Source of the DNA: Desulfuromonadales bacterium
GTDB taxonomy: Bacteria; Desulfobacterota; Desulfuromonadia; Desulfuromonadales; UBA2197
DNA length: 60,670 nt
Reading direction: 5' to 3'
Assembly (NCBI GenBank): GCA_014859605.1
Contig: JACUTW010000005.1
Location: 1 to 60,670 of the forward strand
The first letter of the stretch is position 1, and every line of letters begins with the position of its first letter. Below, one piece after another: positions 24,656 to 33,215 of the stretch. The notes below the pieces were generated by a model, which had not been told where the DNA came from, did not search any database, and was given only the letters and a program-made list of their open reading frames with translations. The translations under genes and the position numbers were made by a program.

Positions 24656-25731
24656 AAATTCTCCATATCGAAACCGGCCGTCATCTTTATGGTGGCGCGC
24701 TGCAGGTCTTTTATCTGCTGCGCGGTTTGCACGCAGCCGGGATCGAAAATATCCTCGTCTGCGCGCCTGGCAGTGAGATCGGTCACAAATGTTCGGAGAT
24801 TGCGACCGTCGTCGAGCTCCCCACTATCGGCGATATCGATCCCCGTCTCCTGGTCGGTCTCTGTCAGACCATCCGGCACCATCGTCCCGATATCGTCCAT
24901 GCCCATTCCCGCCGTGGCGCCGATTGGTGGGGAGGGGTGGCGGCGCAACTCTGCGGCGTGAAGTCGGTATTGACCCGGCGCGTCGATAACCCCGAGAGTG
25001 CGCTGCTGGTTCGTCTTAAGTACAATCGCTTCGATCGGGTGGTGACGATCTCTGAGGGGATTCGTCAAGTCCTCCTCAGCGAAGGGGTGGCGGAAAAAAA
25101 TCTAGAGTTGATCCACAGCGTCGTCGATCTTGAACAGTATAACTGCCCGGCGGATCGTTCCTGGTTTGAACGGGAGTTTTCTCTCCCTCCCGGCGAAAAA
25201 ACCGTAGCGATTATTGCCCAGTTAATCGAGCGTAAAGGGCATCGCTTCCTGTTGGCCGGGGCGGAAAAGATCCTGGCGGCTGTGCCGAATCTACGCTTTA
25301 TCTTCTTCGGCCAGGGGCCAGGGCGCCAAGAACTCGAAGCGGAATGTCAAGCGCGCGGTCTGGCCGAAAGAGTGATCTTTGCCGGCTTTCGTGATGACCT
25401 GCCCCGGGTTCTGCCCAATCTCGATCTGATTGTCCATCCGGCTTTGATGGAAGGGCTCGGCGTCTCGCTGCTGCAAGCTGCCGCTGCCGGTCGACCGATG
25501 ATCGGCGCCCGCGCCGGCGGGATTCCCGAGATCATTCGTGATGGCGTCAACGGCTATCTGGTGCCGCCGGCAGAAGTCGCGCTCTTGGCGGAAAAGACCA
25601 TTGAGCTCTTGTCCAATCGCGAACTTGCCCAAACTTTTGGTGCCAACGGGAGAGCCCTTGTCGAAAAGGAATTTTCCATCCCGGCGATGATCTCCAGTTA
25701 TCAGAGGCTTTATGCACAACTTTTGCGTTAA
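24652..25731 (+). CDS. Glycosyltransferase family 4
   Basis: A 359-residue GT-B glycosyltransferase of family GT4. N-terminal acceptor domain with KILHIETGRHLYGGALQV and the histidine of IVHAHSRRGADWWG; C-terminal donor domain with AIIAQLIERKGHRFLL, FFGQGPGRQELE and the E-x7-E signature in HPALMEGLGVSLLQAAAAGR, followed by GGIPEII. It most likely extends the LPS core or another surface glycan together with the GT9 enzyme just upstream, with which it overlaps by 4 nt. Donor sugar cannot be inferred. Confidence 0.9.
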   Translation: MKILHIETGRHLYGGALQVFYLLRGLHAAGIENILVCAPGSEIGHKCSEIATVVELPTIGDIDPRLLVGLCQTIRHHRPDIVHAHSRRGADWWGGVAAQLCGVKSVLTRRVDNPESALLVRLKYNRFDRVVTISEGIRQVLLSEGVAEKNLELIHSVVDLEQYNCPADRSWFEREFSLPPGEKTVAIIAQLIERKGHRFLLAGAEKILAAVPNLRFIFFGQGPGRQELEAECQARGLAERVIFAGFRDDLPRVLPNLDLIVHPALMEGLGVSLLQAAAAGRPMIGARAGGIPEIIRDGVNGYLVPPAEVALLAEKTIELLSNRELAQTFGANGRALVEKEFSIPAMISSYQRLYAQLLR

Positions 25732-26449
25732 GCTTATTCTCCTCTGTCTGTTTCTGGCAGGGATGAGCGCCTGCACTGCCAAGGGGGGCTATCAGGTACA
25801 GGTGCATGAAAGTGCCGCGACCAGGAGCTTGAAAGGACACCAGAAACCTTATTCGGTTAATGGTCAGCTTTATCAGCCGCTGCAAGATCATCGCGGCTAT
25901 GTGGAAGAAGGGATCGCGAGTTGGTACGGCCCGGATTTCCATGGCAAAGCGACGAGCTGCGGTGAAATTTATGACATGAATGCCATGACCTCGGCCCACA
26001 AGATCCTGCCGATGGGGACAAAGCTGCGCGTCACTAACCTGCGCAATCATCGGACGATTGAAGTTCGGGTCAATGACCGCGGCCCCTTTGTCAAGAGCCG
26101 GATTATCGACCTGTCTTATGCCGCTGCCAAAGAGCTCGACATTGTCGCCAGCGGCACCGCGCCGGTTCGCATTGAGTCCATCTCCGGTCACGATCTAAAA
26201 ATTATTATGGGCCCCTTTACCGTTCAAGTCGGGGCTTTTACCAATCCGGATAATGCCTACCGTCTCGCCAGCCAACTGGAAAAGCGCTACGGTTCCTCTT
26301 CGGTGCAGCGCGGCTGGGTCAATGGCACCCTTTTTTATCGCGTCCGCGTCGGGAGTTACCCGCAGTTCGATGACGCCGAGGCGGTTCGTATCGACTTTGA
26401 AAAGAATGGCACCCCCGCTGCTTTTATCGTGGCTCTGGATAAAAGCTAG
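25712..26449 (+). CDS. rlpA: RlpA-like lipoprotein with SPOR domain
   Basis: A 245-residue outer-membrane lipoprotein. Signal peptide with lipobox (LILLCLFLAGMSAC), a double-psi beta-barrel domain (about 65-160; GIASWYGPDFHGKATSCGE, NDRGPFVKSRIIDLS) with the Glu-His-Asp set seen in RlpA lytic transglycosylases, and a C-terminal SPOR domain (FTVQVGAFTNPDNAYRLASQ, FYRVRVGSYP). RlpA cleaves glycan strands lacking stem peptides at division sites. The start lies 20 nt inside the upstream glycosyltransferase gene, showing translational coupling. Confidence 0.92.
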   Translation: MHNFCVKLILLCLFLAGMSACTAKGGYQVQVHESAATRSLKGHQKPYSVNGQLYQPLQDHRGYVEEGIASWYGPDFHGKATSCGEIYDMNAMTSAHKILPMGTKLRVTNLRNHRTIEVRVNDRGPFVKSRIIDLSYAAAKELDIVASGTAPVRIESISGHDLKIIMGPFTVQVGAFTNPDNAYRLASQLEKRYGSSSVQRGWVNGTLFYRVRVGSYPQFDDAEAVRIDFEKNGTPAAFIVALDKS

Positions 26450-26460
26450 GTCAAATCGAC

Positions 26461-26493
26461 CACCCCCAGCCCCTCCTTAAAAAAAGGTGGGGA
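26461..26493. repeat. Intergenic repeat, family A (reverse orientation)
   Basis: CACCCCCAGCCCCTCCTTAA followed by AAAAAGGTGGGGAG is the family A element in reverse orientation. CCCCTCCTT pairs imperfectly with AAGGTGGGG around an A-rich loop, between rlpA and the next gene. Confidence 0.6.
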
Positions 26494-26519
26494 GCTAAGG
26501 ATTGAATCCGGAGATGGTT

Positions 26520-27956
26520 ATGTTCCAACGCGGATGCAAAAGACTCGGGGTAATCTTCCTCTTCCTGCTTTTAGCCGGCTGTTCGATTTCGTCGACGTTC
26601 CAGCCTTATCCCCACAAAATTGCCCCCTTGCAGCAACAACTCAGCCGCCCTTCGCCCTCCGTCGATCTCTTGTCCAGCTTCAAAAGAGAAAGACGCGGCA
26701 GTGACAAAATCCTTTACAATCTTGAACATGGCCGGGCCGCCCAACTCCTTGGGCAGACTGCAATCAGTCGTAACGATTTTTCTGTAGCGATTGCCGCTAT
26801 TCGCAGTCATGAAGAGCGGGCGTTGGTCAGTGCCAGTCATATTGGCGCTTCACTGGCGTCTTTTGCTACGAATGATAATGCCCTGCCTTATGTGGGGGAA
26901 GGGTATGAACGGGTTCTCCTCCACCATTATCAAGCCCTCAATTATCTCCTTGAAGCCGATCTGACCGGGGCCGGGGTCGAGTTTCGCTGGGCGAATGCCG
27001 AGCAGCAGGAAGCCCTCAATCGTCACGCCAAAGAGTTGGATCGGGCCGAGAAAGAGGCGCAAAAGAAGGGTGTTGGAAACCCGGCGGAGAATAATGAGTA
27101 TCAACGCCGTTATGCGCAACTCGACGAAGTCGCCGGCCGGCTCAAGAACTCTTTTCAGAATGCCTACTCCTTTTATCTCTCCGGGGTGGTTTATGAACTG
27201 CAGGGAGAAGAGAACGACGCTTATATCGCTTACAAGAAGGCGTTGGAGATCTATCCAGAGAATAGTTATGTGCAGCGGGATGTTATGCGTCTGGCGCGGA
27301 AACTGCGTATGGATGACGATCTGACGGCTCTTGCCAAACGCTTCCCGGCCCTTTACAATGCGACAGCGGTTGCAGAGAAGAAAGACGGGGGAGAACTCAT
27401 CCTCCTGTATGAAGAGAATTTTGTCCCGTCCCGCGAAGAGATCAAAATTCCTTTCTTTGTCCCCGGTGGCCTCGTCACTCTCGCCTTTCCTTACTATCGT
27501 GGACCGTGGCGCGACTATCGCCCCCTTGAAGTCATTACCGGCAATGTTGCCGCGGGGCAGACGGAATTGCTTTGTGATGTGCGGGGGTTAGCGGTCAAAT
27601 CACTGCAGGAGAAGATGCCGGTTCTTCTCGCTCGTCAGTTGGTCCGGGCGGTCAGTAAGGTTGTGGCGCAAAGAGCCGCGAAAGAAAAACTCGGTCCCTT
27701 TGGCGAGTTGGGGATGATGGTGTACTCGGTGGTCAGTGAGAATGCCGACCTGCGCAGTTGGTTGACTCTGCCGGAGAATGTGCAGATTTTCCGGATCAAC
27801 CTGCCGGTCGGAGAGCAGCGCTTGCGTTTGCAGTCACCGCACAGTGCGCTCGGAACCGAGATCGCTGTTGACGTCAAAAGCGGCGGAAAGACGATCGTTT
27901 ACGCGGTCAAGACTGGAAATCAGTTTCACACGGCAACAGTTTCCTTTGAAAAGTAG
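26520..27956 (+). CDS. COG3014-type lipoprotein with TPR region
   Basis: A 478-residue predicted lipoprotein. The signal peptide with lipobox is VIFLFLLLAGC. A helical region with TPR character follows (about 190-270; FYLSGVVYELQGEENDAYIA YKKALEIYPENSYVQ), then a beta-rich C-terminal half. The layout matches the COG3014 lipoproteins found near ycfL/lpoB in other Gram-negatives. ATG at 26520 is chosen because GGAG lies 7 nt upstream; in-frame TTG (26502) and ATG (26514) are alternatives. It opens a run of five exported proteins. The function of the family is not known to me. Confidence 0.8.
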   Translation: MFQRGCKRLGVIFLFLLLAGCSISSTFQPYPHKIAPLQQQLSRPSPSVDLLSSFKRERRGSDKILYNLEHGRAAQLLGQTAISRNDFSVAIAAIRSHEERALVSASHIGASLASFATNDNALPYVGEGYERVLLHHYQALNYLLEADLTGAGVEFRWANAEQQEALNRHAKELDRAEKEAQKKGVGNPAENNEYQRRYAQLDEVAGRLKNSFQNAYSFYLSGVVYELQGEENDAYIAYKKALEIYPENSYVQRDVMRLARKLRMDDDLTALAKRFPALYNATAVAEKKDGGELILLYEENFVPSREEIKIPFFVPGGLVTLAFPYYRGPWRDYRPLEVITGNVAAGQTELLCDVRGLAVKSLQEKMPVLLARQLVRAVSKVVAQRAAKEKLGPFGELGMMVYSVVSENADLRSWLTLPENVQIFRINLPVGEQRLRLQSPHSALGTEIAVDVKSGGKTIVYAVKTGNQFHTATVSFEK

Positions 27957-28011
27957 GGGCGCTGACCAAGGCGTTTCCTTTGGTTTTATCGGTTACGACA
28001 GGAGAAAGACG

Positions 28012-29004
28012 ATGCAGAAGAAGATCTTGACGTTGCTGATCATGGCTTTATTCCTGCCGCTGCTCGTTGGCGCTGCGGAGCTTTCCCAGAATGAGAAAGA
28101 TACGATCTTTATTGACGCAGTACGGATACCACCGTCGCTGCTTGAAAAAGCCCGACGCGACAATACAAACCTGGCTTTACAACGGGCCGCTGCAACCTTG
28201 GAGGCCGCGTTTACCAATGCCCTGAGCGCGACCCGGGTCTTCCAGTTAGTCGAGCGGCAGGAATTGGCAACGCTGGGACAGGAACAGGAATTGACCGACG
28301 GCGGCATGGTCGATGCCGAGTACCCCCATGCCGCCAGATTCGGGCGGCTGCACGGGGCGAAATTCGTCCTTATCCCCACTCTTGATGCTTTTGAAGAGCT
28401 CACAACAAGCAAACGCTATAGCGCCAGCGGGCGTTCCGATATCACCCGTACCCACTTCTTTTCAGCCACAATCCGGATTGTCGATACCAGGGCCGGAACA
28501 CTCCTCCCGGAGGCACCGAGCGTGCAACGCAAAGAGAGCGAGGTCCTGCGCAATATCAGAGAGGATCAGGCCGGAAGCGGCGAAGAGTTCCGCGTCACCC
28601 AGGTGAAAGAATTGGCCCGGCAGCTGGCTCAAGAAGCCGTGGCGATGCTGCGGCCGGCGAAGGTTCTGAAGGTCTCCGGCAAGCAGATCCTCATCAATCG
28701 CGGCCTTGAAGCCGGTTTTAGTCTCGGCGATCAGGTCGAGATCTTTGCCATCGAGAATGTTCGCGACGAAGAGAGTGGCGAAACCTATCGCAATGAGATT
28801 CCCGTCGGTCAGGCCGAGATCATCCGCATTGACAAAAAGCAAAGTTTTGCCATGATTAACGGTGATGACCTTGGTATTACTACCGGGGGGATCGTCAAAA
28901 TCTTTCGGGCTGCCAACGCCGGAAGTCAAAGCGATAAAGATCTCCCTCCCCCCGTCCTTGAAACGCCCGGTTCCAGCGAAAAACCACTGAAGTGGATCGA
29001 CTAA
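28012..29004 (+). CDS. Exported CsgG/FlgT-like protein
   Basis: A 330-residue periplasmic protein with a signal peptide (MQKKILTLLIMALFLPLLVGAAE) and no lipobox. The N-terminal half resembles the CsgG/LpoB-type fold: ALSATRVFQLVERQELATLG, GKLHGAKFVLIPTL-like GRLHGAKFVLIPTL, then an ATIRIVDTRAGTLL strand. The C-terminal part (about 225-315; PAKVLKVSGKQILINRGLEA GFSLGDQVEIF) resembles the C-terminal domain of FlgT. Such proteins bind outer-membrane assemblies. Start at 28012 with AGGAGAAAGACG upstream. It lies between the COG3014 lipoprotein and the YcfL-like gene. Confidence 0.75.
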   Translation: MQKKILTLLIMALFLPLLVGAAELSQNEKDTIFIDAVRIPPSLLEKARRDNTNLALQRAAATLEAAFTNALSATRVFQLVERQELATLGQEQELTDGGMVDAEYPHAARFGRLHGAKFVLIPTLDAFEELTTSKRYSASGRSDITRTHFFSATIRIVDTRAGTLLPEAPSVQRKESEVLRNIREDQAGSGEEFRVTQVKELARQLAQEAVAMLRPAKVLKVSGKQILINRGLEAGFSLGDQVEIFAIENVRDEESGETYRNEIPVGQAEIIRIDKKQSFAMINGDDLGITTGGIVKIFRAANAGSQSDKDLPPPVLETPGSSEKPLKWID

Positions 29005-29018
29005 ACGGAGGTAACCCC

Positions 29019-29444
29019 ATGCAATTACTCAAACTCGCAGCACTGCTGATCGTGGGAATGGTAGCATTGTCCGGTTGTTCGGCGACATCCGGCGCCGAAG
29101 GACGCGCCAAGGTCGGCTGGACAGATGACGGCGCGCCGCTGCTCAACACCAAGGTCGTTTACAACAGCTCCAATCTGTCGCGCAAAGTCGCGATAGAAGA
29201 GATGACCAGCTCCAAAGCCGGAGATATGCTCCTGGCGCAAGTGACGATGCGCTCTAAAGCCGGGGATACCCTCAACCTCCAGTACAAATTTGAGTGGTTC
29301 GATCTTAATGGTCTCGCCCTCAACGCTGCATCGGCGACCTGGAAACCGTTGATCATTTACGGCAAAGAGAGCAAGACCATCCAGGGACTTGCCCCGGATC
29401 CCCGCGGCCGTGATTACAAGCTGCTGCTGCGCGACGCGGATTAA
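29019..29444 (+). CDS. YcfL-like lipoprotein
   Basis: A 141-residue predicted outer-membrane lipoprotein. Lipobox in LIVGMVALSGC after a short signal peptide. The mature part has the all-beta pattern of the YcfL/DUF1425 family (VVYNSSNLSRKVAIEEMTSS, LNLQYKFEWFDLNGLAL, ESKTIQGLAPDPRGRDYKLL). YcfL is encoded next to LpoB in E. coli, as here, but its role is not established. The ATG at 29019 has GGAGG upstream. Confidence 0.82.
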   Translation: MQLLKLAALLIVGMVALSGCSATSGAEGRAKVGWTDDGAPLLNTKVVYNSSNLSRKVAIEEMTSSKAGDMLLAQVTMRSKAGDTLNLQYKFEWFDLNGLALNAASATWKPLIIYGKESKTIQGLAPDPRGRDYKLLLRDAD

Positions 29445-29474
29445 ATTAATTACCCGACGATAGGAGAACACCAA

Positions 29475-30071
29475 ATGAAGAGAATTTTTTCAGGCTGCAT
29501 TCTGCTCCTTCTGCTGGCATTGACGGCCGGTTGTGCTTCGAAGGTTCAGTACGGTGATGCCGGTTCGGCCAAGCCGCTGAGTGTCGAATTTGGCTCTTCG
29601 GATCTGCAACAGATCGGCGAAGCGATGGTCGATTCCCTGCTGACTTTCCCGCCGATTGTTGAGATGACAGCACAGCGGCGGCCGGTGATTGCCGTCGATA
29701 AAGTCAAGAACAAGACGATGCAGCATATCGATACCGAATCGATTACCGATTCGATCCGCGCCAAACTCATCCGTTCCGGTAAGTTCCGCTTCATTGACCG
29801 CACTACCGATGAAGCCGCTATTGCCGAGTTGACGATCCAGCAGGAGAGCGGTCTGGTCGATCCCAAGACGGCTGTCGACTTTGGCCAGCAGATCGGCGCC
29901 GAGTTTTTGCTGACCGCTAACTTTTCGGAAATCCGTCAGAGACAGGGGAACATCACCGATACCTACTATAAATTCACCATGAACCTGAAGAATCTCAGAA
30001 CCGGGATTCTCGAATGGTCCGATGAAAAGGAAATTCGTAAAACCTTTAAAAGATCGACTTTCGGAGGGTAA
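29475..30071 (+). CDS. lpoB: LpoB-like penicillin-binding protein activator
   Basis: A 198-residue lipoprotein of the LpoB family. Lipobox in LLLLALTAGC; the mature domain shows RPVIAVDKVKNKTMQHIDTE, TDSIRAKLIRSGKFRFIDRT and FGQQIGAEFLLTANFSEIRQ, the alpha/beta pattern shared with LpoB. In E. coli LpoB stimulates the transglycosylase-transpeptidase PBP1B from the outer membrane. The same role here is an inference supported by the YcfL-like neighbour. AGGAG precedes the start. The DUF1566 gene follows after 6 nt. Confidence 0.85.
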   Translation: MKRIFSGCILLLLLALTAGCASKVQYGDAGSAKPLSVEFGSSDLQQIGEAMVDSLLTFPPIVEMTAQRRPVIAVDKVKNKTMQHIDTESITDSIRAKLIRSGKFRFIDRTTDEAAIAELTIQQESGLVDPKTAVDFGQQIGAEFLLTANFSEIRQRQGNITDTYYKFTMNLKNLRTGILEWSDEKEIRKTFKRSTFGG

Positions 30072-30077
30072 TTCATT

Positions 30078-30578
30078 ATGCGTCGAATTCTTCACCTCGC
30101 CGGATTCCTGGCCCTGCTCATTCTTCTGTCCGCCTGCTCGTCCAAGGTCAATCGCTTGGTCATGCAGGAAAAGACTGCCATCGACACTGAAACCGGTGTC
30201 ATCTGGATGAAGAACGCCAACCTCGCCAACAAGCCTCTCCCTTGGCGGGCTGATGACAATGTTTATGCCTTTATCCAGAATCTCAACAAAAGCACCTTCG
30301 GCGGTTATGCCGATTGGCGGGTGCCGACGCGCACCGAGATGACCTCACTGCTTAATTACGCTAAAAAGACCGGCAAGTACAAAATTGAAAAGGTCGAAAC
30401 CTGGCCGTATCAGGTCCTGCGTAATCTCGGCTTCCAGGATGTCAAAGATTACGGCTACTGGACTTCGACCCGCGAATCGAACAGTGAAATGTATATTGCC
30501 GATTTCGCCACCGGTAAAGTCACCGCTAAACCGGAGGATAAACCCTACTATCTCTGGCCGGTCCGCGGCGGGCGCTAA
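30078..30578 (+). CDS. DUF1566/Lcl-type domain lipoprotein
   Basis: A 166-residue predicted lipoprotein: lipobox in LALLILLSAC, then a single DUF1566-like domain with TGVIWMKNAN, FGGYADWRVPTRTEMTSLL and DYGYWTSTRESNSEMYIADF ending LWPVRGG. This fold is related to the C-type-lectin-like formylglycine-generating enzyme family and appears in many secreted bacterial proteins, usually without known function. It closes the exported-protein run and is followed by a hairpin terminator. Confidence 0.85.
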   Translation: MRRILHLAGFLALLILLSACSSKVNRLVMQEKTAIDTETGVIWMKNANLANKPLPWRADDNVYAFIQNLNKSTFGGYADWRVPTRTEMTSLLNYAKKTGKYKIEKVETWPYQVLRNLGFQDVKDYGYWTSTRESNSEMYIADFATGKVTAKPEDKPYYLWPVRGGR

Positions 30579-30599
30579 GTTTGATCTGTACAGGAATGA

Positions 30600-30636
30600 G
30601 AAGGGCACGGAAACGTCAGTTTTTCGTGCCCTTCTT
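30600..30636 (+). terminator. Terminator-like hairpin after the lipoprotein run
   Basis: AGAAGGGCACG (30600-30610) and CGTGCCCTTCT (30626-30636) form a perfect 11-bp stem, with a T-rich loop but only a weak T run after it. Confidence 0.65.
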
Positions 30637-30662
30637 AGGTATGAACCTGGAAAAAACTGTTG

Positions 30663-30769
30663 CACACGGATGACACGGATGTAACGGATAAGAGACGGAT
30701 TAATCTAAGGCATAATCCAGCTTTTTTTAATTCGTGAAAATCCGTATCATCAGATTTTATCCGTGTGAA
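30663..30769. repeat. Intergenic inverted repeat, family C
   Basis: CACACGGAT, GACACGGAT and TAACGGATAA occur in a row near 30663-30690 and are mirrored by TTATCCGTGTG at 30757-30767. Direct repeats of ACGGAT lie inside the left arm. No gene was seen in 30579-30836. Confidence 0.55.
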
Positions 30770-30836
30770 ATGTTTTTGTCTTTGAACCTGCAAAGGCCAG
30801 GGGCACAATCGGGAAAATGGAGATGTATCTGAATTT

Positions 30837-31460
30837 ATGGGTAATTACAGCGTGGTGGTGCTCGACTTCGAAACCACCGGCCTTTCCCCGGATGGTGGTG
30901 ATCGCGCCATAGAAATCGGCGCGGTCCTGCTGCAGGACAACCGGATCGTCGATCGTTTTCAGAGCCTGATGAATCCGGAGATGAGGGTCAACAGCTTCAT
31001 TTCGGAGTATACCGGCATCACCAACGCGATGCTCGCCAGTGCCCCCTCCACCTCCGAGGCGATGGAGAAGTTCGCCAAGTTCATGGCCGGGCATCATTTG
31101 GTGGCTCACAACGCCAGCTTCGACCGGCGATTTCTCGACGCCGAACTGCTGCGTATCAATAAGCGACGGCAGCAGGACTTCGCCTGTTCCATGCTTGTCG
31201 CCCGCCGTCTTTATCCCGACGCGCCGAGTCATCGGCTTGAAACTTTGGTCCGCTACAAAAACCTCGTCACCAGCGGTGTCTACCACCGGGCCTTGGCCGA
31301 TGCGGAGATGACGGCTCATCTCTGGATCAGCATGGTCATTGATCTCAAGGAAGACTTCCAATTTCGGCAGGTCCCTTTTGCGCTGATGCAGCAGCTGGCC
31401 AAGGTGCCGAAAGCCGCCGTGCCGACTTTTTTGCGGAAAGTTGCGGCGGAGCAGGGCTGA
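30837..31460 (+). CDS. DnaQ-like 3'-5' exonuclease
   Basis: A 207-residue DEDDh exonuclease related to the epsilon subunit of DNA polymerase III. Exo I: VVLDFETTGLSPDGGDRAIE (D and E); Exo II: HNASFDRRFLDAE; Exo III: YHRALADAEMTAHLW (H and D). The length matches small stand-alone family members rather than full DnaQ with a polymerase-binding tail, so it may act in repair or RNA/DNA trimming. No strong ribosome site is seen in front of the ATG. Confidence 0.88.
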   Translation: MGNYSVVVLDFETTGLSPDGGDRAIEIGAVLLQDNRIVDRFQSLMNPEMRVNSFISEYTGITNAMLASAPSTSEAMEKFAKFMAGHHLVAHNASFDRRFLDAELLRINKRRQQDFACSMLVARRLYPDAPSHRLETLVRYKNLVTSGVYHRALADAEMTAHLWISMVIDLKEDFQFRQVPFALMQQLAKVPKAAVPTFLRKVAAEQG

Positions 31461-31530
31461 AAGTTATTCATACAGCGGAAAAACAGTTAAGTTCACAAAC
31501 CTCAGCCCATCACCAATACAAAGGAACTCC

Positions 31531-31722
31531 ATGAGCGCTCTCCCTCCCTGCCCAGCCTGCAAATCCACCTACACTTACGAAGACGGCAGCATGCTCATCT
31601 GCCCGGAATTTGCCCACGAATGGTCCCAGTCCGCAGCCGTCGCACCGTCCTAGCAGCAAAAAGTGGTGCGCGATGCCCATGGTAACGAACTGCACGACGG
31701 CGACGCGGTGACGGCGATCAAG
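31531..31722 (+). pseudogene. Decayed, truncated copy of phnA
   Basis: This stretch aligns base by base with the first 192 nt of the intact phnA at 32842. It carries three lesions: the second CPEC zinc motif reads CPEF, a TAG stop (31651-31653) replaces a GAG codon, and similarity ends abruptly near 31722, just before rhuM. The upstream sequence (ACAAAGGA near the start) is also shared with the intact copy, so it is the remnant of a tandem duplication. Confidence 0.8.
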
Positions 31723-31760
31723 GTTACGGTACTAACAGGCAGAATTTTGAAGGATGAACG

Positions 31761-32780
31761 ATGAATAATTCCGAAATTCTCATCTACCGGAACCCTGACG
31801 GAAAGATCAAAATCGACGTCCGCCTGGAGGATGAAACGGTCTGGTTGTCACAAGAGCACATGGCTCAGCTTTTCGGCAAGAGCAAGAAGACCATCTCCGA
31901 GCATCTTCGCAATATCTTTGCCGAGGGTGAACTGGACGAAGCAGTGGTTGTCCGGAATTTCCGGTCAACCACCCGGCACGGAGCAGTAGCGGGCAAAACC
32001 CAGTCACGGCAAGTTCAATTCTACAATCTCGATGTCATCATCTCCGTCGGCTACCGGGTCAAATCACAACAAGGGACTCAATTTCGCATCTGGGCTACTC
32101 AGCGCCTCAAGGAATATATCGTCAAAGGTTTCGCGCTGAACGATGAGCGATTCAAGAGCGGCAGTTCCATGAACTATTTCAAGGAACTGCAAGAGCGCAT
32201 TCGGGAAATCCGGCTTTCCGAACGGTTCTTCTACCAGAAGATCAAGGATATTTACACCACCAGCATTGACTACGATCCCAAGGACGAAAAGACACTGGAG
32301 TTCTTCAAGGTCGTGCAGAACAAACTGTTGTGGGCCATCAGTGAGCAGACCGCGGCGGAGTTGGTCTTCCGCCGGGTTGATGCCGAGTTGCCTTTGATGG
32401 GAATGCAGTCTTTCGATAAGAAAGGCGATCTACCCATTCGGAAAAGCGATGTCGGCATCGCTAAGAACTACCTGAACGTGGATGAAATCAAACTGCTGGG
32501 TCTGCTGGTCGAACAGTACCTCGCCTTTGCCGAGGTCATGGCACAGCAGCAAACGCCCATGTACATGAAGGACTGGATACAGCGCTTGGATGCCATTATT
32601 CACCTCAACGGCCGGGAACTTCTGACCCATGCCGGAAAGATCAGCCACCAGATGGCCTTGGAAAAATCGACGCTGGAGTATGATAAATACCGGGAAACGC
32701 AGCGGCAGATTGAGCATGAAGAGAGTCTCAAGGAGTTGGAGCAAGACCTTAAACAGCTCAAGCCCCAGCAAACAAAGTGA
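31761..32780 (+). CDS. rhuM: RhuM-family protein
   Basis: A 339-residue protein of the RhuM (virulence protein, COG3943) family. Seen: the N-terminal segment ILIYRNPDGKIKIDVRLEDE, then VWLSQEHMAQLFGKSKKTIS, which looks like an HTH, VQFYNLDVIISVGYRVKSQQ, FRIWATQRLKEYIVKGFALN and a helical C-terminal half ending in a coiled coil. The family is common on mobile and pathogenicity islands and may bind DNA; its function is not established. It lies between a broken and an intact phnA, and it appears more AT-rich than its neighbours, both suggesting acquisition. Confidence 0.9.
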   Translation: MNNSEILIYRNPDGKIKIDVRLEDETVWLSQEHMAQLFGKSKKTISEHLRNIFAEGELDEAVVVRNFRSTTRHGAVAGKTQSRQVQFYNLDVIISVGYRVKSQQGTQFRIWATQRLKEYIVKGFALNDERFKSGSSMNYFKELQERIREIRLSERFFYQKIKDIYTTSIDYDPKDEKTLEFFKVVQNKLLWAISEQTAAELVFRRVDAELPLMGMQSFDKKGDLPIRKSDVGIAKNYLNVDEIKLLGLLVEQYLAFAEVMAQQQTPMYMKDWIQRLDAIIHLNGRELLTHAGKISHQMALEKSTLEYDKYRETQRQIEHEESLKELEQDLKQLKPQQTK

Positions 32781-32841
32781 ACAAGTACGCCGTTATTCGC
32801 GGCGATAACCACTGATTATCCACAACAACAAAGGATTCCCA

Positions 32842-33183
32842 ATGACCACACTTCCTCCTTGTCCAGACTGCAAATCCACCTACACTTACGAAGACGGCAC
32901 CTTACTCATCTGTCCGGAATGCGCCCATGAATGGTCCAGCGTCGCGGCGGCTGAACCGGTCGAGCAGCAAAAAGTGGTGCGCGATGCCCATGGCAACGAA
33001 CTGCACGACGGCGATGCGGTGACGGTGATCAAGGATCTGAAGATCAAGGGCTCATCGCTGGTCGTCAAGGTCGGCACCAAAGTCCGCAATATCCGCCTTG
33101 TCGACGGCGATCACGACATTGATTGCAAGATCGACGGTATCGGCGCGATGGGACTGAAGTCGGAATTCGTCAAGAAGAGTTAA
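32842..33183 (+). CDS. phnA: PhnA/YjdM zinc-ribbon protein
   Basis: A 113-residue member of the PhnA (YjdM) family. An N-terminal zinc ribbon with two Cys pairs ([26 protein letters not shown]) is followed by the conserved domain [40 protein letters not shown] and the C-terminus GLKSEFVKK. Despite its name the family is not required for phosphonate use in E. coli; the biochemical role is uncertain. A damaged copy lies 1.3 kb upstream. The NSS transporter starts 32 nt downstream. Confidence 0.92.
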   Translation: MTTLPPCPDCKSTYTYEDGTLLICPECAHEWSSVAAAEPVEQQKVVRDAHGNELHDGDAVTVIKDLKIKGSSLVVKVGTKVRNIRLVDGDHDIDCKIDGIGAMGLKSEFVKKS

Positions 33184-33215
33184 GTGCCACGGAGAACGCG
33201 AGGAGGTAATCGCCC

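Noticed and set aside
31441..31653. A 70-residue small gene at the start of the first phnA copy
   Set aside because: Its codons coincide with those of the intact phnA up to a nonsense codon and it has lost a zinc-ligand Cys, so it is a relic.
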